Origin: a virus
Strand: one strand, 5' to 3'
DNA: 51,775 nucleotides
Virus record (IMG/VR): IMGVR_UViG_3300029286_000055
Span: 1 to 51,775 of that record
In this document: one piece after another, positions 10,401-18,455 of the stretch
How positions within the stretch are numbered: the stretch's first letter is position 1
How the letters are laid out: each line of letters opens with the position of its first letter
The notes under the pieces: model-generated
Database searches by the model: none
What the model was told of the DNA's origin: nothing
The model's input: the letters and a program-made list of their open reading frames with translations, nothing else
Position numbers and translations under genes: made by a program

Positions 10401-12668
10401 GGATTGAATTGTCAATTCTTTTTGGGCTTTTGCCAGTTTTTCGGCGGTATCTTTAACAGAAAGTTTATATACCCCTGTTTCAATTCTTTCTACTTCGTTT
10501 CGCATCTCTGAATATTTTAAAAAGGCTTTTTCGTACTCTGTACCAAGGGCTTTAATGCGTTCTTTATTTCTGTCAAAATCTTTGTTTAAGTCCTGGGCCC
10601 CACTTCGAACATCTTCCCAAAATCTTAAATATGCGGCCCTAGCCTCTTCGCTTGCGTCGGAAAAATCTTCTAGCATTTCCCCCGCGTAAGCTACCCCATC
10701 CGAAAATGGATTTAATCTTTTTTCAACTTCGCCCGTCATTTCTCCAAGGGCGGCCATTTCCGCCGTTACGTCATTAAGCATAAGTGACCATGCTAGCTCT
10801 TCATCACCTGTTGAAAAAATTTCTCTTAATTTAATATATGCTACTTGCAAGGAAAGAATAGCTTGAACAAGTCCCAGGACTACGTACTTTGTTAAATCAA
10901 TAAACACTTCCCAAAGTCTTCCCGCTGCCCCAGTTAGTCTATCAAACGCGCTTATTGTTTCCTCAACTTCACTTTGTACCTCGTCCATACCCCCTGGAAA
11001 TCTATTTAATACTCCCGCAAAAGCTTCGCTTTCTTTTGCTAACTGCGCCACCGCCTCATAAACTGCGTATATAACTAATGTTAGTGGTAAAATACGTGTG
11101 GCAAATATTTCAAGGGCCGAGTTAAGACTTATGGAAATTCCAAGGTAGGCTGTTGTTATTATATTCAAAGCCTTCATAGCCAGAACAACACCGACAATAA
11201 TAAATGTGTATTTTACTAATGTACCAATAAGTATGAGAGTTACACCAAGAAAATCCTTCATTCCCGCAACTATACTGATAATTGGCCCAGGCATCTCAGC
11301 CAAGAATTTTGCTAAGCGAAGTTGTATCTTTATATATTCCCTTGTAAATACTCCCGCCTCCCCTATTTTTCTATCCATCTCATCAAATGTCTTGTTGAGT
11401 GTTGTAGTAAGCCCAGCTATAGTTTTTGTCTGTTCTATTGCCGCATCGTTAAATACTTCTGACTTTTTCAAAACTTCATTTAATCGAAGTCTAGTCATAG
11501 TTTCATCATCTATTTGCTCAACAGTAAGCCCCGAAAGTTTAACAAATTCTTTAACTGCCTCATTATTTTTTACAAGGTCAATGTTGTACCCATCTAAAAC
11601 ATTCGCTGAGCCTTTAATTCCCGAAACTAAATTCTTAACAACTTCAATTAATTGTGAATCGGTAGCGGCTGCAATATCCATCGAGCTTTTTAATAGGCTC
11701 ATATTTTCTTCTATAGTCGCGCCCGTATTCTTAGATTCAGACACTAAGAATTTTATTGAGCTAGCAATTTCCGCTCTTGTAAAAACAGTTGTTTCATATA
11801 AATTCTGTAGTTCTTCTGTCCAAAGCCGCATTGTTCCAACAGATTCCTCACCAAGTGAAGAGATGAAACCTTTAAGAGTAAACGAAAAACTACTCATAGT
11901 TTTTTCAAACTCTTGAAATTTACCTTGAGCATCGGTTATAGATTTTGTCATACCTTCCCCAATGCTTGCGATAAAGTCCCCAATATAGACAAGGGCTGCC
12001 GTTATTGCCCCCGATACTGAAATTGTAAGTATCCCAGCAAACTTAATTAACTTACCGATAAAGCTGACTGTCTTACTTTCAGAATCCTCCATCACGTAAC
12101 CAAGGCCCCACAAAAGAGGCCCCAAAACTGTAACTGCCTCAATTGTGGCTGCAAATGGTACGGCTTTTAACGCTGTGCCAATATTCCCAACTATTCCCCT
12201 AAACTTTCCTAAAGCCCCCGTTGTTTTTGTTATCTCTTCCCCTGTCTTTCCTACGTTATTCATCAACTTTCCAAAAAAGGCCGCTAAACCTAACGCAGCA
12301 ATACCTTCGAGGGCTGCCTTCAAAATTTTTGTACTTTCTATTGGCTCTTGTATTTCCTCGCTTGCCTGTACATACACCTCTTTATTAACTTCACCGAAAG
12401 ATTGTGTTGTCGTTTTTAGATTGGCGATTTGCTGAGTAAGTTCTTTTATGGAGTTATTTAGTTCTGTTATGCCTGATATATCTACCTTTGGTATATTTTT
12501 CAAAAATTCCTGTTGTAGCTTTACCCCCTTTATGTCAAGGGTTGTTTTCGCATAGCGGGCCATATTCTTTGCATAATCTTCAGCATTTTTTTCCGCTTCC
12601 TTAAATCCTTTTCCCGTCGCGTCCTCAACACTTATTTTAATTCTAAACTCGCTCGCTTTAACCGCCAT
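7467..12668 (-). CDS. Tail tape measure protein
   Basis: This is the longest gene of the window, 1733 residues. Tape measure proteins span the tail lumen, set tail length and are released on infection. Evidence is the length, the place after the chaperone pair, long helical and coiled-coil stretches (residues about 680-900), several hydrophobic segments (for example IITTAYLGISISLNSALEI), and three 19-residue repeats of the type WVMDNIITPLTTGISAAWK in the last third. The C terminus has KFADGGIIGEGVPMVGHKGE, typical of tape measure ends. By the usual rule of about 0.15 nm per residue, the tail would be near 260 nm. No lytic domain is evident. Confidence 0.93.
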   Translation of the reverse strand: MAVKASEFRIKISVEDATGKGFKEAEKNAEDYAKNMARYAKTTLDIKGVKLQQEFLKNIPKVDISGITELNNSIKELTQQIANLKTTTQSFGEVNKEVYVQASEEIQEPIESTKILKAALEGIAALGLAAFFGKLMNNVGKTGEEITKTTGALGKFRGIVGNIGTALKAVPFAATIEAVTVLGPLLWGLGYVMEDSESKTVSFIGKLIKFAGILTISVSGAITAALVYIGDFIASIGEGMTKSITDAQGKFQEFEKTMSSFSFTLKGFISSLGEESVGTMRLWTEELQNLYETTVFTRAEIASSIKFLVSESKNTGATIEENMSLLKSSMDIAAATDSQLIEVVKNLVSGIKGSANVLDGYNIDLVKNNEAVKEFVKLSGLTVEQIDDETMTRLRLNEVLKKSEVFNDAAIEQTKTIAGLTTTLNKTFDEMDRKIGEAGVFTREYIKIQLRLAKFLAEMPGPIISIVAGMKDFLGVTLILIGTLVKYTFIIVGVVLAMKALNIITTAYLGISISLNSALEIFATRILPLTLVIYAVYEAVAQLAKESEAFAGVLNRFPGGMDEVQSEVEETISAFDRLTGAAGRLWEVFIDLTKYVVLGLVQAILSLQVAYIKLREIFSTGDEELAWSLMLNDVTAEMAALGEMTGEVEKRLNPFSDGVAYAGEMLEDFSDASEEARAAYLRFWEDVRSGAQDLNKDFDRNKERIKALGTEYEKAFLKYSEMRNEVERIETGVYKLSVKDTAEKLAKAQKELTIQSIDMERIKLGRFKEISDELQTLRIEELKNAGESIEAIQGEFKKRTSMFEAHVRGLSLLGNLTKSQKKLIEEYRNELQKAEKAAIQAETLKKLKESLGDFNEELKRYKEKTRDINLELQKQNVTERTFIDLEKEKAKEGAVVLREQLLGLGRLDDATKEILDNYIAAIDAQADLKKGALGFGSISLGEIFGEIPSGEELTIGVTEGMQAISDMYDKSGSVIDAVSSISISQMGESLFSLAGDFAKMLWAKAVEWISKISLNDLWTVVLTFFETAAMFFDPRVISQFVDMAEFLADLPNELVKAFSKLDSIIGKMLSSLPSAIDRLLAKLPSIIDSIASKLPELSRVLLSALGKIIERAPFIFSSLIERIPEITAALLSNAPKVIDKFFQALPVLVQKVVATLPQTFAEIARNADEIVLALVRGLLTATGQIAIVLVDELIRKGGIFKIAGELIKAMPKIAMAFVQGVAEGLANVVKDFASYLFGGGISLPSSLTDMPEKIAEEATDFLENIAKSASQVFQVTELAMEGRAIDTADRLREAIISSVNIAAVKIQGLWDKLKEAWQWIRTNIIDPILNALRSVWQWVMDNIITPLTTGISAAWKWVMDNIVTPLTSGLSKIWEKAANLLGDFAGTIAGLGKGIWEGFKAALEKIPSFFTDIGDDIWQGLLSGLSGLSTFFTDLFNDLNPANLLEKIFKLPDGWSGQGAVETILGIDVPMVSFAQGGLVAGKAMVPGDSEANDRILAYVSPGEAIIPRSLMSNPRVAKLVAKILNGEIPKFAEGTLGDVWGGITGGFDSLFGGVQEILGPISEVVGEQVMIAISRNGAMAQDAWNNLEEGARNAWSKTWEEGSKILRYLNPEELWKQVREQAMVSVLKMFEANKFADGGIIGEGVPMVGHKGEFVVNRDDTRRNMGLLTRINNGESPSFSGGNINIENITINAKTNLDADSMRREVLPALERELKRKSQDGRFVLSLKGVRA

Positions 12669-13090
12669 TATTTGGCCCCCTTTTTCGGGAATATGGATTT
12701 TAAAACCGCTTCTGTGTATGTTCGAACATCAAGCCATATCTTAGCGTAAAATCTATCTTTCCATCTTGCTACGAAATGCGGAAAAACTTCACAAAATATA
12801 TCCTCTTGATTTTCAAATGATCCCTCTTTAGGCATTATACCAGTATCACACGCAACCCTGCATTGATTAAAAAGAATTGCCATGTCTTCAAACCATGTGG
12901 CCTTTCCTGGGCAGAAAAGAAAATCAAGTCCAAAGTCGTCAACTTTTCTAGGCTTTTTAAGATTGTCAAACCCAGGCTCTTCGCATCTTCTTAGTTTTGC
13001 ATTCGCGGGATTCTTGCGACAAAGTTCGCAGTTATAGATATCCCGCGTTTTAGCCTCGGCAAAGTGAAGATCAACAAGAGCCTCTATCAG
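12668..13090 (-). CDS. Frameshift extension of the tail assembly chaperone (T part of G-T)
   Basis: This frame is open from the slippery site at 13090 to a stop at 12668, giving about 140 residues fused to the 158-residue chaperone by -1 frameshifting. It begins KLIEALVDLHFAEAKTRDIY after the slip and has a cysteine cluster (NCELC, LRRCEEP, FLFCPGK). An internal ATG at 12883 (MAILFNQCRVACDTG) is in the same frame but only gives the last 71 residues. In lambda-like phages the G-T fusion binds the tape measure and recruits the tube protein. The open frame upstream of the ATG and the heptamer make the fusion much more likely than a free-standing small gene. Confidence 0.82.
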   Translation of the reverse strand: MIEALVDLHFAEAKTRDIYNCELCRKNPANAKLRRCEEPGFDNLKKPRKVDDFGLDFLFCPGKATWFEDMAILFNQCRVACDTGIMPKEGSFENQEDIFCEVFPHFVARWKDRFYAKIWLDVRTYTEAVLKSIFPKKGAK

Positions 13091-13563
13091 TTTTTTGCTG
13101 CGGTCTTGTGAGAACCCAAAACCAAAATTGAATAAACAGCAAATATCTCACTGGTTATACCAAGTTGTTCGAGGTCTGCAATCGTGTCCTCGTGAACATA
13201 CCCGTCTTTATCTTTTTTGAATTTAATTCTATCTTCAACCGTAAGAGTTTCGGGTTGCCTAATGTCTTTAAGACAATACTTAACGACCCTATGTTGCCAT
13301 GACCCCAGGGCTACTTTGGGAGTTCCGTCCTCATCCTTGCCGCCAATCATCGAGTTTTTAATATACTCGGCTTCCCTTCCCTTTAGTGTGAAGTTACAAA
13401 GAAAAACGGTAGGCTGTGCGTCGGGAATAAACTTTAGATGGGTAATGTCTCCCGTCTTTCGATACTCTTCATAATCGCTGTTTTCAAGGTCTAATGCGTC
13501 ATCAGCTTCCACGATAATCTCAACTGCGTTAATTGACTTCTTTGGAATTGCTCTAATAGCCAT
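13087..13563 (-). CDS. Tail assembly chaperone (G-like)
   Basis: This 158-residue protein lies between tail tube and tape measure, the invariable place of the siphovirus tail chaperone. The start ATG has AAGGGGG just upstream. The protein is charged and lacks membrane segments, and ends SHKTAAKN immediately before TGA. Its last codons are GCA AAA AAC TGA, a classical -1 slippery heptamer. It should keep the tape measure soluble during tail assembly. The family is assigned by position and frameshift architecture, not by residue motif. Confidence 0.85.
   Translation of the reverse strand: MAIRAIPKKSINAVEIIVEADDALDLENSDYEEYRKTGDITHLKFIPDAQPTVFLCNFTLKGREAEYIKNSMIGGKDEDGTPKVALGSWQHRVVKYCLKDIRQPETLTVEDRIKFKKDKDGYVHEDTIADLEQLGITSEIFAVYSILVLGSHKTAAKN
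13090..13096 (-). promoter_or_regulatory. Programmed -1 ribosomal frameshift site A AAA AAC
   Basis: On the minus strand the bases 13096 to 13090 read AAAAAAC, phased as A AAA AAC in the chaperone frame and followed directly by the TGA stop. Slipping one base back reads CTG ATA GAG and continues open for 140 codons to 12668. X XXY YYZ heptamers of this type drive G-T fusion in many siphoviruses. Confidence 0.88.
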
Positions 13564-13604
13564 GTAATACCCCCTTGTGAAAAATTGTGTTACCTATTTT
13601 TATC

Positions 13605-13646
13605 ATTAAAAAACCGCTTTAGGCTAGTGCCTTAAAGCGGTTTAAA
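13605..13646 (-). terminator. Rho-independent terminator after the tail-tube gene
   Basis: Arms at 13611-13624 and 13629-13643 pair (AAACCGCTTTA and GGC on one side, with one bulge) around a four-base loop. On the minus strand the stem is followed by six T residues. It lies downstream of the tail-tube stop at 13673 and upstream of the chaperone start, so it should lower chaperone and tape measure expression relative to the tube protein. Confidence 0.85.
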
Positions 13647-13672
13647 AAGGTTTTCCCTTTAAAAAAGGGGTA

Positions 13673-15268
13673 TTATCTGAATTCTACCGAAACAGGGTCC
13701 TTTGCGCCAGGGGATGATTCATAGAAATTACCCTCAAGCGTTACAGGGGTTGTACCATTCTCAGGAACATCAATTGAAGGGACCGAAGGAATCCACTTCG
13801 GGGCTGTGATCTTAAGATAACGTCCAGAGGATGCGTTGCCTAAGATAAGCTCAGGGTCGAAGCCTTCGAACTTGGAAGTCTGAACCACTTCTGAGAAGTT
13901 CTCATTTGAAAGGTCAAAAGTGACACTCATTGACATTGTGAGCCTGTTTCCTGCCACAAAGCCCGCGTTAGCATCGCGTCCAAAGTAGCTGTCAAGATCC
14001 ACATGGTCGTTATTGAACGATATCGTTACGCTCGAAACGTCGATTTCTGAGCCGCTTGCACGAAGCTTGAACGATCCAACAAGATCGGTATAGATATTGT
14101 CTCTTGCCGTTTGTTGTACTGCCCCAGGGTGCCAAGGTGCGATGAATCCATTATCACCAACAGTGACCGCGCCGCTCAGGGTTAACGTATGTGTTAACTC
14201 GGTAATGGAGCTTACTGTTAACGTTCCATCGGCCCCGTGTAAAATGGTTCTACCGTCGGTATCCACAACCATAACGGGGGCCCCTTCGTCATAGCGATCT
14301 GTCTGGCCGTTCTCAACAACAACCGCCGCAACACCTGACACCGCGCCGTTTACTTTTGCGAGGCCCGCGATAACTCTCTTCTCTGCTTTTCCTGTCCAAC
14401 CCGCCGTAGCTGGCCCGTCACCTGGGAATTCTAGGGAACACTCACGGACATAACTGCCTGTGTAATATTCGCCGAAAATTGTTGATACACGAACCGTTGA
14501 GAAGTAGAAAGCTGGGAGCCCTTGGGTGTACTTGATGTAAGTACTTGCCAAAGTTGTCTCAGTTCCTAAAAGTTGTTCCCAAAGAAGCCTTACCGCAGTG
14601 TCGATTGAATCCCCAGCGAGGCCGCTCATGTTGACATAGGTTTGGATATCAAACTCTGCCACTTTTTTGCTCTTCACGATACCAGAATGGAAGCGTGAGC
14701 TTCTGTGCATGTTCGATTCGATTGGTTGATTGAAAGTTGGGCCGCCTGTTGTGTAGAGTAAAAAGTCTTGGTCGTTTGTTCCCACGGCTTCGATGCCCGC
14801 ATTGGCTACACCAAGTTTTAGCTCGGCTGTAACGTCAAGAGTCGATCCCGCTGTTATAACAACCGCAGAGGTTGTGCCTGTAAACTGCGAATGAATAACA
14901 TAGAGGCCGCCCGAAAACTCAACCCATACTCTTCCATCTTGGCCCGCAGCTAAAAGGGCTGCGTTAATCTTTAGTTCAAGCTCGGCTGCAATCAAAACGC
15001 CCGAAGTTTTGCCCGCGTTCGTAGTCGCAAAATTTACAACCGCGCCGCCGTCAACTGATACTTTTCCATTCACATTAGAGCTTGCGCTTATGTCTGTGGA
15101 AGGCGTCGCATCGCTAGTCGAGCTTCCTTGTGTTCCGATTCTTGGGGCTTGGAAAGTTCTGGGAGTCGCTTCTTTCCTAAGAAATATCGCCCCGTCAAGT
15201 CCCAGGTTGTACCCTTGTTTGTCACCGTTGTAAATTTGTGAGTAGTCTACTTTTGAACGATATTTCAT
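13673..15268 (-). CDS. Major tail tube protein
   Basis: This 531-residue protein lies between the connector genes and the chaperones and is followed by a strong terminator, as expected for the abundant tube subunit. It begins MKYRSKVDYSQIYNGDKQGY. Residues about 60-165 hold an inserted beta domain (KVSVDGGAVVNFATT, then AAELELKINAALLAAGQDGR) resembling hook-IN or Ig-like inserts. The rest has repeated beta strands, and the C-terminal region contains LRASGSEIDVSSVTISFNND followed by RLTMSMSVTFDLSN, typical of tube and sheath folds. At 531 residues it is long for a siphovirus tube protein, so extra surface domains are likely. A sheath is less likely because no separate tube gene is visible. Confidence 0.72.
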   Translation of the reverse strand: MKYRSKVDYSQIYNGDKQGYNLGLDGAIFLRKEATPRTFQAPRIGTQGSSTSDATPSTDISASSNVNGKVSVDGGAVVNFATTNAGKTSGVLIAAELELKINAALLAAGQDGRVWVEFSGGLYVIHSQFTGTTSAVVITAGSTLDVTAELKLGVANAGIEAVGTNDQDFLLYTTGGPTFNQPIESNMHRSSRFHSGIVKSKKVAEFDIQTYVNMSGLAGDSIDTAVRLLWEQLLGTETTLASTYIKYTQGLPAFYFSTVRVSTIFGEYYTGSYVRECSLEFPGDGPATAGWTGKAEKRVIAGLAKVNGAVSGVAAVVVENGQTDRYDEGAPVMVVDTDGRTILHGADGTLTVSSITELTHTLTLSGAVTVGDNGFIAPWHPGAVQQTARDNIYTDLVGSFKLRASGSEIDVSSVTISFNNDHVDLDSYFGRDANAGFVAGNRLTMSMSVTFDLSNENFSEVVQTSKFEGFDPELILGNASSGRYLKITAPKWIPSVPSIDVPENGTTPVTLEGNFYESSPGAKDPVSVEFR

Positions 15269-15299
15269 TTGGCTCTCTCCCTATTTTTAAAAATGATAA

Positions 15300-16022
15300 T
15301 TAGTTTCTGTATTGAATTATACCATACCCATTCGCTGCCGCTTCAGAGGATACTCTAAGTGTGTCTAAAATGCCGCGCTTGCATTCCCCACAAACAAAAC
15401 ATTCACCCTTACCAAGCCTTGTGCCTGTTGTCGTGATAACAGTTCCAAAACCTATCTGTAAATAGTTAGAGGTATTCACTGCATCATTACAAATGGTAAA
15501 CCCGCGATGATTTGCAATAATATTTGCATCAAGAATCGCATCGGCTGCACTTACTCCGTCGGTAGTTTTGCTGATTGTAAAACCTGAGTCAACATCAGCA
15601 ATATCCGTCGTGACACCGTAGCCAGAATTGGTAATAGTTAAGGTATCGGTTAAACGAGTCGTGACAAAAGGGGTCCCTGTCACCGCGTCCAAGGAAGTTT
15701 TAATATTTGTTGCAACTGTTACGGCTGTGTCACCTGTTGCAATGTCAACTTCCACAAGCGTTGCGCCTGTAATTGTTGGGGCTGTGCTTCCATTGTCAAC
15801 GTCAATCCAAATGCCATACTTTACAGCGTTAAGAGCCGAGTAAATCACGAATGACTTACCGCCCAATGCGCCCGCAACATCGGCGATTGTTTGGACCGAA
15901 CTAACTTCTTTTACTTCGATTCCGGCTGTGCCTCTTACGAAAGAGACTGTGCCAGCCCTGGAAGTTTGGGCAAAGGAATTGGTAGAAACAAATAGGAGAG
16001 CTAAGAGAATATACTTTAACAT
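15300..16022 (-). CDS. Exported late protein with CxxCxxC C-terminal module (long paralogue)
   Basis: This 240-residue protein has a clear Sec signal peptide (MLKYILLALLFVSTNSFAQ) at the N terminus. A middle beta domain (residues about 45-155, with IWIDVDNGSTAPT and DTLTITNSGYGVTTD) resembles modules found in phage tail proteins. The last 70 residues (GFTICNDAVNTSNYLQIG, then CFVCGEC, ending NGYGIIQYRN) are closely similar to the end of the 125-residue neighbour, so the two are paralogues. The CxxCxxC triplet suggests a disulfide or metal site after export. It lies between tail completion and tail tube genes, an unusual place for an exported protein. Function is unknown. Confidence 0.75.
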   Translation of the reverse strand: MLKYILLALLFVSTNSFAQTSRAGTVSFVRGTAGIEVKEVSSVQTIADVAGALGGKSFVIYSALNAVKYGIWIDVDNGSTAPTITGATLVEVDIATGDTAVTVATNIKTSLDAVTGTPFVTTRLTDTLTITNSGYGVTTDIADVDSGFTISKTTDGVSAADAILDANIIANHRGFTICNDAVNTSNYLQIGFGTVITTTGTRLGKGECFVCGECKRGILDTLRVSSEAAANGYGIIQYRN

Positions 16023-16047
16023 GGTCGTAATCCTTTCTTTTCGAAAA

Positions 16048-16425
16048 TTATGGTCTGTACTGAATCACTGAGTATCCGTTTGTCGCCGCTTGGCCTTCCA
16101 CTTTCAAAGTCTTTAGAATGCCTGACTTGCAGTTAGCACACTCTAAGCACTTTCCTTTATCAAGTCTGATACCGTCGGTTGTAACATCGGCGGCCTGTCC
16201 TATTTGAAGATATGTTGACGTGTTTACGGGGTCGTTACAGATTTTGAAACCTGTAATATTCGAATAAACGCTTGCTGTTGGGATAGCTGCGGCTGTCGTT
16301 GTTCCAACATCAGTGTGATATGTTGACACGTAGGCCGTTTTGTTCACGGATGTAAACATGTCTTGAGAAAACGCCGCTGAACAAACAAAAAGAAAACTCA
16401 CCAAAATCGCTAAAATCTTTCTCAT
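16048..16425 (-). CDS. Exported late protein with CxxCxxC module (short paralogue)
   Basis: This 125-residue protein starts with a signal peptide (MRKILAILVSFLFVCSAAFS) and a good AAGGAG ribosome site. The mature part contains GFKICNDPVNTSTYLQIG, CLECANC and NGYSVIQYRP, matching the C-terminal domain of the next gene. It lacks the middle beta domain of that gene. Gene order suggests late expression. It could be a periplasmic or outer-membrane protein acting on the infected cell, or a virion component with a signal-like N terminus. Confidence 0.75.
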   Translation of the reverse strand: MRKILAILVSFLFVCSAAFSQDMFTSVNKTAYVSTYHTDVGTTTAAAIPTASVYSNITGFKICNDPVNTSTYLQIGQAADVTTDGIRLDKGKCLECANCKSGILKTLKVEGQAATNGYSVIQYRP

Positions 16426-16437
16426 CTCTCATTCTCC

Positions 16438-16899
16438 TTACAAGTCAAAAAGTTTTGTTCGATACCTTATCGAAAAGTTTACCTCATAAATGCGGTTAGC
16501 TTCAATCATATTCAAATCAGGCACGATACTTACTGGTTTTAATTCTACCACTTTAGGGTGAATCCTAAAAGCGTCATTGATCTCGGCTGTAGGGCTATTA
16601 GCATAAATTGCCTTGAACACATCCCTAACAAATTGATTCATAATGCTATCTGCTAAGTTACCTTTATGCCAAAGCTGCAAGCTTATTTCCCAAGCCCCCT
16701 TTAAAACAGGATGCTCGGTTTCAAGGTTATCAACAGTTTCTAAGATAAAAATAGCGGGCAATTGAAAGTCGTTAAGCTCCATACCCATTGGTATTTTATC
16801 GTAATAAACCTTTTTTACCCCTGTAGTATAGGCATTTGCAGTCGTTATTGACTCTAAGCGAGTAGCCAGGGCTTGAAGGATTTGCACTTTTACTGACAT
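16438..16899 (-). CDS. Tail completion / tail terminator protein
   Basis: This 153-residue protein begins MSVKVQILQALATRLESITT and has the helix-then-strand pattern of phage tail terminator proteins, with VYYDKIPMGMELNDFQLPAI and a C-terminal YEVNFSIRYRTKLFDL. It overlaps the stop of the gp10-like gene by one base and precedes the exported pair and the tail tube. Position in the connector cluster supports a role in closing the tail and joining it to the head. Confidence 0.68.
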   Translation of the reverse strand: MSVKVQILQALATRLESITTANAYTTGVKKVYYDKIPMGMELNDFQLPAIFILETVDNLETEHPVLKGAWEISLQLWHKGNLADSIMNQFVRDVFKAIYANSPTAEINDAFRIHPKVVELKPVSIVPDLNMIEANRIYEVNFSIRYRTKLFDL

Positions 16900-17549
16900 T
16901 ACTTGCCCTCGCTTGCGAGAACTTGGGCAAAGGTAAGCGCGTACCCATCAACTGCCTTTTCCACTGCGGGGGTAAGATACGGTCTTGCAGGAATCTTCGA
17001 TCTGTTTACAAGCCAAAAGATTGGTGACCAAACCTTTCTTTCTTCTCCGTCCACTATATTATAGCCCCCTGTCCACCTAGCCGCGATCTGTGTAGCGTGC
17101 CCAAAAATATCATACCGTCTTGGGTCGCCCTTCATAAGATTCACAAATTCTCTTGGGGTCATTCTCCCTGCGATTGGGTGGTTAGGTATCCAAAGCTTTT
17201 TAGCTTTCTTTGGTCTTATCACCCCACCTGGAAGCCCCGCGCTACCATACTCGTGTATACGCGCATAGGGGATATTCCGAACCCCCACGAACCCAGCGGG
17301 GTCGCCGTTTTCCACAACGACACTTGAGTAAATTGCATTGAGAAGCCCGCCCGAAAGTCTTCGGTTGTTTCGTCCCGTGAAGTTTTCTATGGCGTTTCTC
17401 TTTGCCATGCGTTCGCCTTCCAAAACAGTTCGCACAAGAGCTTTAGCCTTTGCCCTGTCAAACATAGTTTTGGCGTTTTTAATAAACTCAACAATTTGCC
17501 CGAAGTCGTATATCATTTGTTCCTTTGTGCCATGCCTATTTGTGGGCAT
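16899..17549 (-). CDS. HK97 gp10-like / Mu virion morphogenesis protein
   Basis: This 216-residue protein contains the hallmark ARIHEYGSAGLPGG segment and a conserved ARPYLTPAVEKAV near the C terminus, both typical of HK97 gp10-like tail and neck proteins. The N-terminal half is helical (ALVRTVLEGERMAKRNAIENF). Its start overlaps the end of the gp6-like connector by 37 bases in another frame. It should take part in head-tail joining. Confidence 0.82.
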   Translation of the reverse strand: MPTNRHGTKEQMIYDFGQIVEFIKNAKTMFDRAKAKALVRTVLEGERMAKRNAIENFTGRNNRRLSGGLLNAIYSSVVVENGDPAGFVGVRNIPYARIHEYGSAGLPGGVIRPKKAKKLWIPNHPIAGRMTPREFVNLMKGDPRRYDIFGHATQIAARWTGGYNIVDGEERKVWSPIFWLVNRSKIPARPYLTPAVEKAVDGYALTFAQVLASEGK

Positions 17550-18106
17550 TCATATACTCGGTACGCTTGAAGCTTTGAGATAACGGCCTTCGGTAGCCCT
17601 GTTTTAGGGTCCCAGGCTGATGAGTAGCTTTCTGATTCACCCTCTTTAGAGCGTGAGGAAATATCCTCTGCGTTCCTTGATTTTCTTTGGTACTCAGCTT
17701 TTACCGATTGGTAAACGCATAGCTTCACGTCATCAGGTACAGAAGCGTACCCGTAGGTATAATCTAAATATACTATACCTCGATAAAATGGGGTGTTCAT
17801 TGTGGTTAAAATGATTCCCGTTGTGTCGAAGTAGTAATTTTCTGAGTCGAGCGGGGAAGCATCCGAGGCCCCGAACTTTATCGCCTGTACACTTATGATT
17901 GGGAAAAACTTAGGTACGATAACATCGGCGTCAAGCCCGTCAAGTCTTTCGTTTGTAGCCACATGAGATTGAAAATCCACTTCGCAGTAGTTTATGACTG
18001 ACTGTTCGACAGACTTTCGAAAGATTTCTATCAAAGCATCCTGCGTGGTATCCCCAGAGTCGATGCCAAGATATGCTTTGTTATCGGCTAATGTGGTTAA
18101 AGGCAT
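17513..18106 (-). CDS. Head-tail connector (gp6-like adaptor)
   Basis: This 197-residue protein begins MPLTTLADNKAYLGIDSGDT and continues DALIEIFRKSVEQSVINYCE, the usual helical start of gp6-like head-tail adaptors. The middle has VPKFFPIISVQAIKFG followed by PFYRGIVYLDYTYGYASVPD, also characteristic. The family forms a ring below the portal. Its gene follows the capsid and a small protein, as in HK97-like genomes. Confidence 0.82.
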   Translation of the reverse strand: MPLTTLADNKAYLGIDSGDTTQDALIEIFRKSVEQSVINYCEVDFQSHVATNERLDGLDADVIVPKFFPIISVQAIKFGASDASPLDSENYYFDTTGIILTTMNTPFYRGIVYLDYTYGYASVPDDVKLCVYQSVKAEYQRKSRNAEDISSRSKEGESESYSSAWDPKTGLPKAVISKLQAYRVYECPQIGMAQRNK

Positions 18107-18112
18107 TTTATT

Positions 18113-18436
18113 TTACTTCCTATGAATTCTTTTTCGTCCAACACCTTCCATTGCGCGATTAGATGAAACTACCGCTAACGGGGTCTCAACTACTTCCTTT
18201 TTTTCTTCGAGCTTTGTCACTTCAACAATGTTCCCAACAACTTGATAGCTCCCACCCCTTAGATTATCCATATCACAATGGCCGCCTCGAGCCAGCCTGT
18301 TGGGATAGTTTCTTAGAAGCGTAGGTGCCAGGGTTTCTTTAACAATAAGCTTTTGATTTGCTTGTAGCATGATCCCGCCGCATTCTACGATAGGAATTGC
18401 ACTCATTTTTTCACTTACAAAAACTACGCACTTCAT
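18113..18436 (-). CDS. Small protein between capsid and connector genes
   Basis: This 107-residue protein is not recognised. It begins MKCVVFVSEKMSAIPIVECG and has a basic C terminus (GVGRKRIHRK). It contains four cysteines and no membrane segment. It sits just after the capsid hairpin and seven bases before the adaptor gene. Many HK97-like genomes carry a small head protein here, so a head-completion or accessory role is a reasonable guess. Confidence 0.6.
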   Translation of the reverse strand: MKCVVFVSEKMSAIPIVECGGIMLQANQKLIVKETLAPTLLRNYPNRLARGGHCDMDNLRGGSYQVVGNIVEVTKLEEKKEVVETPLAVVSSNRAMEGVGRKRIHRK

Positions 18437-18455
18437 TCTAATACCCCTTAAATTT

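Noticed and set aside
7591-11916. Several long plus-strand frames opposite the tape measure gene (7591-8244, 8380-8967, 9040-9717, 11206-11916)
   Set aside because: They mirror the codon bias of the tape measure gene, are serine- and isoleucine-rich without domain features, lack ribosome sites and would run against the late block.
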